Shown here: positions 11,401 through 22,246 of the stretch, piece by piece
Layout: each line of letters starts with the position of its first letter
Position numbering within the stretch: position 1 is the first letter of the stretch
Assembly: GCF_035083965.1 (NCBI RefSeq)
Contig: NC_089731.1
Location: 7,477,501-7,541,500, forward strand
Origin: Branchiostoma lanceolatum
Taxonomy: Eukaryota; Chordata; Leptocardii; Amphioxiformes; Branchiostomatidae
Reading direction: 5' to 3'
Length of the DNA stretch: 64,000 nucleotides
The notes under the pieces: model-generated
The model's database searches: none
Told to the model about the DNA's origin: nothing
Seen by the model: only the letters and a program-made list of their open reading frames with translations
Translations under genes and position numbers: made by a program

Positions 11401-13135
11401 TTAGTCAAAACTTTCATCTGAACAATCTGACAAATGAAATGTCAATTTCTGTACATGAAATACAAGAGTATCATATGAAACTGCACAGTACATGATTATC
11501 TAACTTTAACTTAATACTTTAAAGCCTATAAACTTTACATTTCATTAGTAACTTTTAAAAGTGTACTGTGAATTATGCTTGGATTTAAACAATTTTCTGT
11601 AACACAAGCTGTTCGGACACCTAGAAACAATATATCTACCTTCAGCTCAATCCTTTTGATTTTCAAAGTTAGGGTGTTTCTCCCAATATTTCCTAGTAAT
11701 TTTGATGAAAACTCAAGATTTCAATAATTTTAGACAGGATGTAAAGCTGAAGTTGCAGGAAATAACTGTCTTGAGTCTGGGAAAGGGAAAATGCAACAGA
11801 CCCCCCCCCCCCCTCACGACACGCATCATACATATATGCATGCTTGGCACCCTCCCTCCATCCTACTCTACTAGTATATATCTGGGGAGATCCCTGATAT
11901 ATACATATATATATTAATACAGCCATCAGGCACTTACTCTTAGCTGACTTGGGTCTTCCACCTCCTCATCAGGCTGGTCAAAGAACAGCTTGCTGATGAC
12001 GCTGCGTGCTGTGACTCTTGTACGGCACTGAGGGCAGGAGTTCCCATTCGGCGTCCCCAGCCACCGTGTCAAACTGAACATAAAAACACATATCAAAGTA
12101 ACATATTAAAGTAAACACTAAAACAGCAAGCTTATCATATCCTGGTTCTTAATATCATGCAACTTAGCAGTTACTAAAGTAACTTGACACTCATTATATA
12201 TGACATTTTGGAAATCTATCCGGTTCTTAAGTAACTGATACTTTGCATGCCATATCTTATCACCTGGATGTCTAATATTCATCAAAGTATCCTGTTTGTT
12301 TAATAATGACTGTGGAAACAGTACAGTTTGTATTTCTTGTGCAAAAATAAGGCCACACTATTCTTTTTCCTTGCATGACATTTCAAAGTAGAAAAATTAA
12401 GTGAGAACTAAATTGTTAACATAAAAATGGAGACCTGGGAAAAAGACTTTTGTTTGACTACTAGTACTGGTATAGTCATTCCCTGAAACTTAGTTTAGTG
12501 TGTGTACTGTTTTTGTAGCTTGAAGTTGCACATTTTGGTGGCAGCATCCTGTATCAAACCTTTGGAATTTCAGTGATTTCTCAACTGTGTCAAGGAAACT
12601 GTTCTACTTCAACTTCTACTCACCAGGCCTCGTGGAAAGTATGCCCACCTGAAGCAATTAGTTGTCAAGGTACATAAATAATGTGTTGTTTCATATTTAG
12701 ATTATATTCTTGATTAACATAATACTACCCAAACAGACAAGACCAAGGATATTTATCATATACATGTATAGGAATTGTTTCATGCTCCAACACACTGTGA
12801 GTCACCCCCCATTTGGCTTCATACACAGTTGTGTGTTGATATACTGTACTGAACTAGTAGTTATATTACCGGCCACCATTGCATCCCTGCAAAGGTGGTG
12901 TGTTAATATAACTGTTATGCTAAATTTTGACTTTAGGGGAAAGTACTAGCCATGGTGATTGTTGCAGAGCTTTGATTGCTTGCAGTCTTAATGTACAAAA
13001 CTAAAAGCAAGAAAAACATGCAACAGTTGCCAGTTACATTTATACCAGACATATCTGCAAAAGGATACAGGGTGTAGCTGAGATGGGGTTGTCATCAGTG
13101 AAGAGGTCGGTGCAGATGGTACACACTCCCCTCAT
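5444..13135 (-). CDS. TRAIP: TRAIP, RING-type E3 ubiquitin ligase (15 exons)
   Basis: In vertebrates TRAIP is a nuclear E3 ligase acting at stalled replication forks and in mitotic replisome unloading. Exons: 13135-13069, 12648-12624, 12073-11938, 11352-11313, 10898-10771, 10158-10064, 9857-9744, 9563-9476, 8915-8826, 8443-8367, 7763-7629, 7228-7177, 6832-6737, 6334-6284, 5560-5444. All junctions are GT-AG and phases match, giving 436 aa (human about 469). An N-terminal RING-H2 finger has C5, C8, C23, H25, H28, C31, C44 and C47 (PCGHTFHEAC, CPQC). After it comes KLFFDQ, as in vertebrate TRAIP, then a coiled coil at about 77-280 containing MIQDMGEGV, then the conserved LLLESPAP and NGMGGHEKI segments. 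The C-terminus ends SMDDFITL, where vertebrates carry a PCNA-binding PIP box. The start ATG is 4 codons before the first RING cysteine, as expected. Introns carry several fold-back repeats. Confidence 0.95.
6161..6258. repeat. 98-bp inverted repeat, 41-bp arms
   Basis: Arms at 6,161-6,201 and 6,218-6,258 are nearly perfect reverse complements around a 16-base loop. They start 'gtcctcaaacgtgactctaa'. The element lies in the last but one... intron region of TRAIP between 5,561 and 6,283, immediately before the exon at 6,284. It is probably a small fold-back MITE; no target duplication is obvious. Confidence 0.9.
7941..8177. mobile_element. Fold-back element, ~112-bp arms
   Basis: Arms at about 7,941-8,052 and 8,063-8,177 are imperfect reverse complements around a 10-base centre. 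Matching words include 'acttcttggag', 'tagcgctgata', 'ccaaggttctct' and the GC-rich core 'gttatgtcgccgag'. It lies in a TRAIP intron and is followed at once by a second dispersed repeat (8,200-8,330). It has no coding capacity and is probably a MITE or a head-to-head duplication. Confidence 0.85.
8200..8330. repeat. Dispersed repeat, second copy at 35,870-36,200
   Basis: The segment starting 'cttagtcatgtttgggaccg' and continuing through 'cattcttccca', 'gcagcgcca' and 'cagtattgc' recurs near 35,877, where it is split by an inserted 199-bp element. The tail holds 'cttgaggaagg' and 'gaaacattggct', with AGCCA (8,269-8,273) able to pair with TGGCT (8,319-8,323). Confidence 0.75.
9061..9203. mobile_element. 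MITE-like inverted repeat, 63-bp arms
   Basis: Arms at 9,061-9,123 and 9,141-9,203 are reverse complements with few mismatches ('acgccaaaaatagttactca' on the left, its complement on the right) around a 17-base spacer. A diverged half copy lies near 36,945-37,020. The flank 'cctggatgtctaa...ttcatcaa' at 9,215 recurs near 12,262, so a larger family is present. It sits in a TRAIP intron. Confidence 0.85.
11801..11813. repeat. Poly-C tract
   Basis: Thirteen consecutive C in a TRAIP intron. Confidence 0.95.
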
Positions 13136-14774
13136 GGTGACACAGTAGGACCCACAGTAGCACAACTACTAGTAGAGTCCTCAATTAGCGTATCATCAAC
13201 TATAATCTATGTCTGTATACATGGTCTTCAGACTCAGAGTCAATGTCTAACTTCTTGATGTTGTTGTTGTGGCTCTTGTTTGAGTATTTCCACCCGAATG
13301 TCTTCCTGATGAATCTCTTTGGTGCTGAAAAGAATTATTCATAATGAATGATTGACTTGCATGGGGACTAAATTAACATAACACTAGCCAGGATGCCAGA
13401 CTGTTTCCAGGGCAAGCTCCTTGGCTTTTGGGCCAACCTCGCCCCGACTTTACATTACTACAGGTCCCAGAGTTAGACCCCCAGCAGGGCATATGTTGGC
13501 CCGGGCTGGAGTCATAGGAACAGTCTGGTATCCAGGCTAACATTACACATGTTGTATGTGCATACTATTTTCCTATCAAACTAACGACTGCATAGTGCAT
13601 ACGGTTACTTACCATGCAGTATCATTTTTACAGCAAAGAACTTTAATTTTAAGGAATTATGATAACATTTCCTAACGTAGTTGCTGCAACGTAGTTAAGT
13701 GACAACAATTATCTCGTTAAGGAACAAATAGTATACAACTTAAACCTCCTTACATAACACAACTCACATGGAAAAATTATGGGGGAGGGGGGCAGAAGTC
13801 TTAGTTCGGTCAGTCGTGGCGCTCGTTGATTCGCACTGCAGGCTGCGAAAATGTGCCTAATGCGTCTGTAATATTTCATATAGACACTAATAATTTCATA
13901 CCTGGGTATTTTACAGCGAAAAAAGGGCTCCCTCACCAAAAGCTTGAGCTACAAACCTGTCGCTTTTTGCGGACAAAATTTACTCTGTTTGAAAATGGCG
14001 GCCGAGACAAACTCTCGTTCGGGAACTCACGCTAAACGAAACATCGCGAGACTTGAATCATCAAAATCTCAAAGCAGATGTTGGGAGGCAAAATCGTTAC
14101 TTTTTCCTAGTTGCCGGTTTCTGTCACAAACCGCCTGTTGCGTCCACGGTGAAATTTAAGAAAAAAAGGTTTACATCCTTTGGGAATGGAATGCATTTTG
14201 AACTTGCATCATCATAACTTATATTTTGATATTTTCAACTTGATTTGAAGAAAACTTTTTTCAATATAATGGATATTTTAATTGATCTCCAGAGTCAGTC
14301 AAATGACTGCACGGACGACTCCTATGTCGAAATATAGAATAGTGCCAATACTCCTCACCATATAGATATTTGACGCTTTGAAATAGCACGAATCCTACAT
14401 TCTGTGAACTTTAAACGATTTCATAAAGCTTCGTTATAGTGTACAAGTATGATCACGTATCTGTAATAGTATAGAAAACCTTGGACTAAAAACTAGGCAT
14501 GGACAGGTTACCTTTCACATCATCAAAACATAGCACATATCAATAACAAGTAAAGGAGGTTGACTGCATCTAACATTGGCTGTTAATGTTATCCGATTTC
14601 CCGTGATACATCGTAGCTGTAACAAAATCATATCGATATCTTACCTTTAATCCGGTCCCCTCTGCTACCAAGGTGACGTACTGTGAATCAGCGGTTTCAC
14701 TGGGCCATCTTCGGTCTTTAGTAGGGGCGATGCAGTTACTAAGCGTCTCTGTCCTGCCATTATATTGCCGCCAT
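13136..14774. other. Intergenic / 5' region of TRAIP; possible orphan exon
   Basis: This should hold the TRAIP promoter and any noncoding first exon. A minus-strand stretch 13,324-13,200 is preceded by a good acceptor (tttcag) and reads 41 codons with 'FIRKTFGWKY' and 'DIDSESED' before TAG. It could be the last exon of an unrecognised gene, or 5' UTR sequence. A plus-strand ATGGCGGCC at 13,994 lies in a good context but leads to a short unrecognised frame. Confidence 0.3.
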
Positions 14775-16465
14775 CTATATAACGTTATCCTCGCACCTCT
14801 TCCTGATGACAGCATCGTAATGCTCCGTACCCCTCCTGGCGAAGTATGACAGTACCACAGGAGTACCGGACTCGTTGCCGCCGTCAGGTTCAATAGAAAT
14901 GGTCGGCTGGTTGGGTTTACTCGTGATGAGGGTGACTCTCCTTGACGTGAAGTTCGCCAGGGCATGCGGCAAGGCATCGGCCAAGTCCGAGGACCATTGG
15001 CCCTCCACGGACAACCTCTTCAGCTGCTGCCAGAACGCCTGTGGACCGCCTACGAGGAACGGGATGTAGAACTCGGCCTGGGACTGGATGTACTCCACCA
15101 GATCTTGTCGCAGCATCTGTGCTGTGGTGGTGACCCGTGGCTCTCCTCTACAGAGTTGTCTAGAGGCTGCCCAAAAGAAGCAGTTACCGTCTCCAGGCAC
15201 CCGGTCCCGCTCGTAACCTAGACTTGAGATCCGCTCCTCCAGAAGACGTTTGGCGCTCGGCTTCTTGAAGAATGTAGACTGCTTGTGACGGAGGGAGGGC
15301 TGGTGGACGACCATGAGAGGTCTGGGTTGCTCGGTTGCCTGGTCTTCAACCGCTATAGGATCTATTGCCTTAGATATGTGGGAAGATGGATCCTCACCAC
15401 CCGCAATTCGCGGACTCGTTGCCTCGTCTGTGCCAACCACATTTCGCGGGGTAGTTGCCTCGTCTGTGCCAACCACAATTTGCGGGGTAGTTGCCTCGTC
15501 TGTGCCAACCACAATTTGCGGGGTAGTTGCCTCGTCTGTGCCAACCACAATTTGCGGGGTCGTTGCCTCGTCTGTGCCAACCACAATGCGCGGGGTCGTT
15601 GCCTCGTCTGTGCCGACCACAATTCGCGGGGACGTCGTTGCCTCGTCTGTGTCAACCACAATTCGCGGGGACGTCGTTGCCTCGTCTGTGCCAATCACAA
15701 TTCGCGGGGTCGTTGCCTCGTCTGTGCCAACCACAATTTGCGAAGTCGTTACCTCGGCTATGTAAGGGGCAACTCTATTGGACCTTTTTTGGAAACATTT
15801 GACAATTTTTGTTTGAAGTTTCCTAGCCTGCTTTTTTGCCCGGGTAGCTAACCTGCATTCAGAGAAAAGACTGTCATTACGGTTTTGTTTTCCTACATAC
15901 ACGGAGAGAAGAATGCGAGGTGGAAGAAGAAACGGAGAAAGACAGGAATCGGCATCAGATGATACGACGATGCATGACTGTTTGATAGGTGCAATTAATT
16001 CGATTATGGAATCATGAAACATAACTAAATGATATCTTATGTCTGGTTAAAGATCACGTGCAACAACAGTTGTAAACTGTGACCAACCCCGTCGTCATGT
16101 TTTTCTTTCGGCGCTATATGTTTTGCTTATCGCCCTCCTCGTGCGGACTTGTTTCTCATTTGATAGTCTTTACGATCATACTGATATAAAATTGCAATTT
16201 TTCTACACAGAAACTAACGCCTAGATGTTTTCCAGGAACACTGAATCAACAAAGCAGATCCTAAATCTAAGTCAAACATTCATATGGTACTATGAATCCA
16301 ACTTGACATAACTGCACATCTACCAAGGTGACAATGTAACAGTTTTGAAAACTTTGCTGTCATGTTGTTCAGTCTGAAACCCACTTACCTGGTTTTGTAC
16401 AGGATTTGAGGAGCGACCTCTGCTTCCGCTGGCTTAACCTTAAATTTTGACCAATTACAACCCAT
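14775..16465 (-). CDS. OTU-domain cysteine protease, predicted lipidated, two exons
   Basis: Exons 16465-16389 and 15852-14775 join in phase (…ACC AG|G TTA…) to give 384 aa. OTU proteases remove ubiquitin from proteins. The OTU domain spans about 230-380: the nucleophile motif is PGDGNCFFWAA with D247 and C250, and the catalytic histidine is H370 in GTEHYDAVI. The new N-terminus, MGCNWSKFKV, has Gly2 and Cys3, typical of N-myristoylation plus palmitoylation, so membrane attachment is inferred. A basic segment (ATRAKKQARKLQTK) follows. Residues 52-170 are a 12-13-residue repeat (TDEATTPQIVVG) encoded by a minisatellite. The upstream ATG at 16,020 inside the intron also opens the frame, but the acceptor at 15,853 and the phase match favour the two-exon form. 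The family member cannot be assigned further. Confidence 0.8.
15415..15775 (-). repeat. In-frame 36/39-bp coding minisatellite in the OTU gene
   Basis: Ten tandem copies of a 36-bp unit, some with 3 extra bases, encode TDEATTPQIVVG-like repeats rich in Thr, Val, Asp and Glu. Unit lengths stay multiples of 3, so the frame survives copy-number change. The opposite strand is also open in several frames, which I treat as a by-product. Confidence 0.95.
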
Positions 16466-17244
16466 ATTGATGGCGTTTATGGACACTGTAAAACTCTAAA
16501 TCTTCACGAAGTTTCACAGAAAGAGTTTTTCAGTGAAAGGGCTCTTCGTCTCGCATTTGTTTACTTTCTCAGGGTTGCGACGTTCCACAGGAACGGTTGT
16601 GACGTTCCGGAACAACTTTCACTTATAGCGAGTTCCCGGAATGCATTGCGCGGTCACTGAGTCATCCACCAACGTTGTTGAATTAGTTTGAAGACAATTC
16701 TTCCATCTGTTCTATCATCATCAAATTGCTTTGTTCAGTGTTTCTTTGGAGTTGCTAGTTAGGATATGGGGTTACCCATCGCTATCGCTGACATTTGTTT
16801 CATTCATGATAATTTCCCTTCATTCTCATCTACGGAGAAAGAGTATTAATATGAAGCACCCGATCAGTGGCTCATTACAAACAGATGAAATAACAAGAAT
16901 GCCTAGTTTATCACGAAATATATCTGGTCTATACGTAGTTACAATCTCTTGATATGCAGCGCCTCCCCCTCATGCCAGCTGGAACTAGCCAGCCACGGAA
17001 GACTTTGCGCGGTTATGACTGCAAACCTAACGTTCTACAGGTCGATATGAAGAGAAGAACTTAATCGCGTGACAGTTGTATGGTACAATGTATGGCAACG
17101 TACGTACACGAAAGTCGAACTATTGCTAATAGTCGATACATAAAAAGAACTGGTCAAATATATGACTAATAGTAGAAATAATCTATAAAATAACGTGCAT
17201 GCTAACGCTCTAAAACAGTGCGCCAAGCACTTTGATTACTTCTG
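16466..17244. other. Intergenic, upstream of the OTU gene
   Basis: No exon is recognised. A small palindromic cluster around 16,575-16,615 (gacgttccacaggaacg and gacgttccggaac) lies about 110-150 bp upstream of the OTU start codon, where a promoter would be expected. That role is inference. Confidence 0.35.
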
Positions 17245-17432
17245 CAGGGGTCATATTTCCAAATCGGGACCCGACCGGGCTGTTTTAGAAAAAAAGAATG
17301 GAAAAAACTCAAGAATATAAAATGATTCACGGTAAGGGGTACTTTTTTTACGTATTGTGTGTTTTGCTGTCTTTTGTATTTTTCGTTCCCGCAAGCTACC
17401 CGGCCGGGCCCCGCTTTGGAAATGTGACCCTG
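17245..17432. mobile_element. 188-bp MITE with ~35-bp terminal inverted repeats
   Basis: The left end, 'caggggtcatatttccaaa' then 'cgggacccgaccggg', matches the reverse complement of the right end at 17,398-17,432. The AT-rich interior has no coding potential. Ends beginning CAGGG recall hAT-type elements, but I see no convincing 8-bp target duplication, so the superfamily is open. Confidence 0.8.
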
Positions 17433-18346
17433 GCATTCCTCAGGGTGGATGGTGGACGTCGGGACGCGACACTTGTATTGTTTTAAATCAGCCGTAGTTG
17501 ATGACGTTATGTTGCTAACATGTATAACATTACATCACTGTCTATCACTTCAATGACTGATGGGACAATGTCAATATCTGTAGCTCTCGTCATGTTATCT
17601 CCATAAAAAATGGAGATATAGTTTGGTGTGTCTGTGTGCCTGTGTGTGTTTCCGCACTACTGTAGTCAGCGTAACTCAAGAACTCTTGATGGATTACAAT
17701 GATATTTAGTATGTGGGCGGGTGTTGTGAAGCCAATAGTCAAGATAGATTTTGGGCCCCCTGGTATGTGACCTTGATACTGCAGCAGAACTTCCGTTTTT
17801 GTATCTTTTGACCTGGAAGTTCCGTTGTTCTTGATTTTTGGGTGGCTGATAGCTTGTGACGTAATAAAGAAGTGGTGTAGGTCTGTATCTCCATGATACA
17901 AGCTATCAGCCACCCATTCATATATATAAATATATATACATATATTAATAGCCTTCACAGTAAGGTAACAACACAGACAGGTCCCACTGACATCGCTTTG
18001 ATTGTATTTGAAGTAAAAGTTCCGTTTGAACACTGAGGTATAACTGCTATACAAAGGCTTCTGAAAGATTCGCTTCACATCTGGATAGTAGGGTAACAAG
18101 TTATACTCGATGGTCTCGATGGATAACAGACCCGTGTTTTTTTCCTTCTCTTTGACATCAGCTTCACCATATGATTACTATTGGGTCACATGCTTAATGA
18201 CAAATGTCTGTGTACAACCCAGGTTTCAATCTATCTTGAATATCGAACGAGCGGGTTAAGACAGATCAAGAAATACACGACGTGAATTTCTTCACCGCAC
18301 GCGGAGTGGTAGACGTGCAGTCTGCTGTAGCGTTGTTGTCTCGTCT
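17433..18346. other. Intergenic, repeat-rich
   Basis: No gene. It contains an inverted repeat with 19-bp arms (about 17,839-17,857 'tgggtggctgatagcttgt' and 17,897-17,915), an AT dinucleotide-rich tract at about 17,918-17,948, and a segment at 17,605-17,740 (tggagatatag, gtgtgtctgtgtgcctg) that looks like a dispersed repeat. The open frame on the minus strand across it shows no family resemblance. Confidence 0.5.
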
Positions 18347-21300
18347 CTAACAGAAGTTGGAGCTGGGTGAATCATCCAAGTAGACATGCAGGGTGGCGAG
18401 ACCACGCTGGACATGCTCGTCGAAACAGGGCGGCTTCTGCGCGAAGAACAACTACGCCAAAACAAAACAGTCTGTTAATTCAAGAAAAGGACACAAAGTA
18501 GCTTTGTTTATACATAGATTGTTATGCACTTTGGATCAAAAGAAAACGATCAAAAGAGACGTGTCTATCTGGAAATTGGTCACTTTTCCCTTGTCCCACG
18601 ATAAACATTTTTTTTTCTGTATCGGTGCCCATTCTTTCAAAAATACGCTATTGTTTTAGCGATCGTGATATGTTTTCCTGCCATGGACACAAATTCTGAT
18701 ACAGCAATCACGTACAAGAACAGCCAGAAAATCAAACAACCCAAAATATCATAAATTCAATTCAATTCAATCTTCATAGAACAAACTCGCAGACATACTG
18801 ATCATGAGTCTGAATTGTGATGCTCTGACAAAATCTCGGTAAGCACTGCAGCTAATCTACTTATCCATTATCAAAAGTTTTAAAAAAAACACAACAAAAA
18901 GCACTCACGCTGAGTGCGCCTGTCGGAGGGCTCTCGTAGCGGGGGCTGACCAGCTCGGTGTTGATGTTCCAGCCGAACCCGTTCAGCTTCCCGTCGTTGT
19001 ACAGCAGGAACACCGGGTAGAAGTCGTCGCAGTTCATGTCCGGGCTAAACTTGTACCAGTAGTGCTGACCTGCGGGGGGATAAAAAAAAGGACTCTGACT
19101 GCGATATGACTGCGATACATCGATCTGAAGATGAGGTACAGTCAGCAGGTACCAATCTGAGTAACGTGGCTGTTGTGGTGCCTTGTTTTAACGTGCCTAT
19201 CAGTTTGTGGCCCTTCCGAAAGACGAATGCAGCTCCAACAATATATTCTTCCCTGGATTCGTACCGGGGTCTCCCAGTAACTACTTGGAACCAGGAGCTC
19301 AACTGTGACATTGTGTGGAGCTTCTACAGGGACATTAAGTCAAATTGGTACTATTGCTACGGATGACACCGTCGGCGCTAACCCTGGGAATATCCAGCAG
19401 GGCCAGGGATCAAGGAGTACTTGTTTTCTAACACACCTGCTCTATGTGAGTGAAGATCTGTTGTGTCAATAAAGATCTGCGTGAAATATCGCACCTCGCG
19501 ATTTCTAGAGAAAAGGCAGTGTTATTTTTGACATCATGCAAACGATGGCTAACTCATTGTAATGTTGAGTGGTCCGCAATATCAGCTTGTCTGTCTGGCG
19601 TTCCACTGTGTGTTGTATTGTATTGTATTGTATTGTATGGTTGCAATTTCTGAAAAGATAAAGATGGCTAACTCACCCATGGCCCAGAAGCACTCGCCCC
19701 TGGTCCAGTCTGTCCCCTGCACGTCGGCCTGCTGTAGCGGTGCGGACATGATGTCTGCAGTGGAGTTCGGGCCGGTCTGGATGTACAGTCCAGTCCCCGT
19801 GCCTTCCTCCTGATACTCGTCATCGGTACGACCCTCGCCACAGATCCTGCCTGTTGTGGTAACGAATTGACTTCTAGGTTTGACATGTAGTCATATTTCA
19901 TATAGATATCCTTACCCTAATGCACGGGACTCACCAAAAGTCGTGAATGCCTGTTGAATATGGTTATGTTCACTTCGGGCAAATCCCATTTTTTCTGCAG
20001 TAAACAAGTTTGAATTACACAAAGATGCGTGTAGATGCTGTTAGAAAATAGTCGCCAGAGATGTTTTGCGGGATAGTTTTTTGTGCTTAGTACGTTAACA
20101 TTATACTTTATAGTCTGTCAAGTGTCAACTATGATGCAAAGAAATGTAATTACTAGGCTAACAAAATAATCCAGGTGCATTGATACTCACTTGGCTGGAT
20201 GAAATAGGCGGTGAGCAGTAGCATGTCCTTGCTCTCGTCCTCTATCCACGGCGGAGTGATTCGTGCGGGCGGGATGCTGCCGTCAGAGGGCAGTTCACTC
20301 TTGTACACCTGCGCGATGCACAGGAAGGTGAACAACAAGACATGTTTTCACAAAATCTTATGATTAGATGAGCGGATTTCACTGATTTGGACAAAAACGT
20401 AATTTAAAAAAAGAGGAATTTGTAGATTTATGCTAATCTTCCTTGAAAACTCAACACCGTTGATTACATGCACGTCATGCCAAGTTTAATTTCATGATGA
20501 CGTTTAACCCTTGAATATCCCAAGATACAACTACCGGTATCCGGATGTTCGTTTGCTTTGACACTAGGTGATCACTAACATCACAAGTTCAAGTTTGACC
20601 GGCTAACCCTGACACTCACCCCCATCTGCATCCCGGCGATGAAGCCGTTCTTGTCGAACAGCAGGATGACCGCCGGGTCAGTGTCCTTGATGTAGCGGAA
20701 ACCCTGCCAGGTTCCAGCTGCAGAGAATCATCACAAAATGTCGCTATTTCCCACACACAAAAGAACTGTCCCCATTCTTGCATTTCATCGGGTAACGAAA
20801 CACAGAAAATACCTTTCGTAAGTCATGAAATCGGTGCAGAGCGCTCGCATATAGATTCTGTGATTCCAGTGTCGGTACCTTGACCAATCACGTGACCGCT
20901 CCTTAAAATACAGTGTTGGGAAATATGCATGTATTGCATAGGAGTTAGTTAGCAACCCTTCCTCCGGGCCCGAGCCTAATGGTAGAGGGTACGAGCGTTA
21001 TAATTTCGTTGTCGCTCACACGGCTTGCGTGCCAGTGGAAACGGTTGCAGTCCTTCGGAGAGGACGTTAACGTAGTAATATCAAACCGCAAAACTGGTGT
21101 GTAACGATCTGCGGCGGCTTACTGGTGATTCGGAACAAACAAACAAACAAACAAACAAACAAACAAACAAACAAACAAACAAACAAAAACAAAGTTTATC
21201 TCTAACCTGAGCATTTGTTCTGTCCGAACTGCGTCCATCCCATCTCGTCGGCCTTCTCCGTGGTTCGCGGCATGCTGTCGAAGTTGTCTCCGAACGGGTT

Positions 21301-22246
21301 GACTCCGAAGGTTACTGAATATTCAGAAAATCAAACTATCATCATATCTCATTCCTTTGTTGCTGGCACGGCGCACATGTTTTGAACTAACAAGCTATAA
21401 TGTGTCATTTCAAGTTATCTCCTGCAATGGCCAGGTTTCAATAACTGGCTGTCATTTCTATTATGCAAAGTCTGTCCGCTTTGTAAACCTGAGTCGATCG
21501 ACTTGCGCATGCAATGAGGGTTGCGTCATGTAACGTGTGATAGCATCAACGTACGACGAATCGATTAAATATTTGATCAGCATGTAGTATGTCACGTACA
21601 CCTGAATTAAAACAGGGCTAAAACACGTGGGAAATGTACCGTCTATTGCAATGGAAATGGAAATGTACAAATCACATATTTACGATCTACTGAATGGAGA
21701 TGCATGTTGTTACATTGCTCGAATACAAATAAACGATACTGTATCCACAGCGATAAAAATTCTATTCGTAACCCGTACCCTTGAAGTGGCATTCGCGTCT
21801 TGTTACGTGGTAACGATTGAGGAAGAAAAAAAAGTAATTTACCTTTTAAGCCGTCCCATGTCGCCTCTGCAATGAAAGAGACAGAGAAGTCAAATATTCG
21901 TGACGTCACAGAAGCGGTGGATTGCTAATTCCTTCACAAAGACTGGCCTTGGACAGTCGAAAATTTTGGTATGAACTGTAATTTCCAACACTAAAACTAG
22001 GAGTCCTCATTTTCGTGTTGGAAATTACAGTTGAACTTTGCTTCCGAACTCAAAAATGAATTAATTCGATGATGTAATTAACATGCACTTTAAATATGAT
22101 GGGAAAATCAAAACACAATAAAGAGAAGAAAGCTGTTCTGTACGTGGTGTTCTGTCGTCGACATCAGGAGTGCTGAACCAGGAGGACCACCAGGACTGGG
22201 CGTCAGCAGCAGCCGCGCAGAGAAGGACGAGTACCAACAGCTTCAT
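18347..22246 (-). CDS. Secreted protein of unknown function (8 exons)
   Basis: Exons: 22246-22144, 21866-21843, 21314-21207, 20717-20620, 20308-20191, 19850-19677, 19069-18909, 18436-18347. All introns are GT-AG and phases agree, giving 291 aa. A signal peptide (MKLLVLVLLCAAAADA) is followed by a Trp-rich start (QSWWSSWF). The rest is one globular region with scattered cysteines and no membrane segment. Notable stretches are VTFGVNPFGDNFDSMP, GFRYIKDTDPAVILLFD, GFIAGMQMG, HYWYKFSPDMNCDDFYPVFL, NGFGWN and the terminal SSNFC. I recall similar secreted proteins in other invertebrates that are annotated only as uncharacterised, and I know no function. The start is the first ATG giving an intact signal peptide. 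Confidence 0.82.
19613..19639. repeat. (TTGTA)n microsatellite
   Basis: Five TTGTA units in an intron of the secreted-protein gene. Confidence 0.9.
20945..21186 (+). mobile_element. SINE-like retroposon with (AAAC)n tail
   Basis: A segment containing 'gagcctaatggtagagggta' and 'gtccttcggagaggacgtta' ends in about twelve AAAC units (21,134-21,186), a typical retroposon tail. It lies in an intron of the secreted-protein gene, just before the exon at 21,207-21,314 in plus orientation. SINE identity is inferred from the tail and the body motif. Confidence 0.55.
21974..22032. repeat. Perfect 18-bp inverted repeat
   Basis: AACTGTAATTTCCAACAC at 21,974-21,991 is perfectly reverse complementary to 22,015-22,032, with a 23-base spacer. 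It lies in the first intron of the secreted-protein gene. It may be the ends of a tiny MITE or a local duplication. Confidence 0.9.

Noticed and set aside
15285..15851. Plus-strand ORFs of 150-188 codons opposite the OTU gene
   Set aside because: They are antisense shadows of the coding minisatellite; the minus strand has the OTU catalytic motifs.
17590..18099. 169-codon minus-strand ORF
   Set aside because: It crosses an inverted repeat and an AT microsatellite, and has no family resemblance or splice context.
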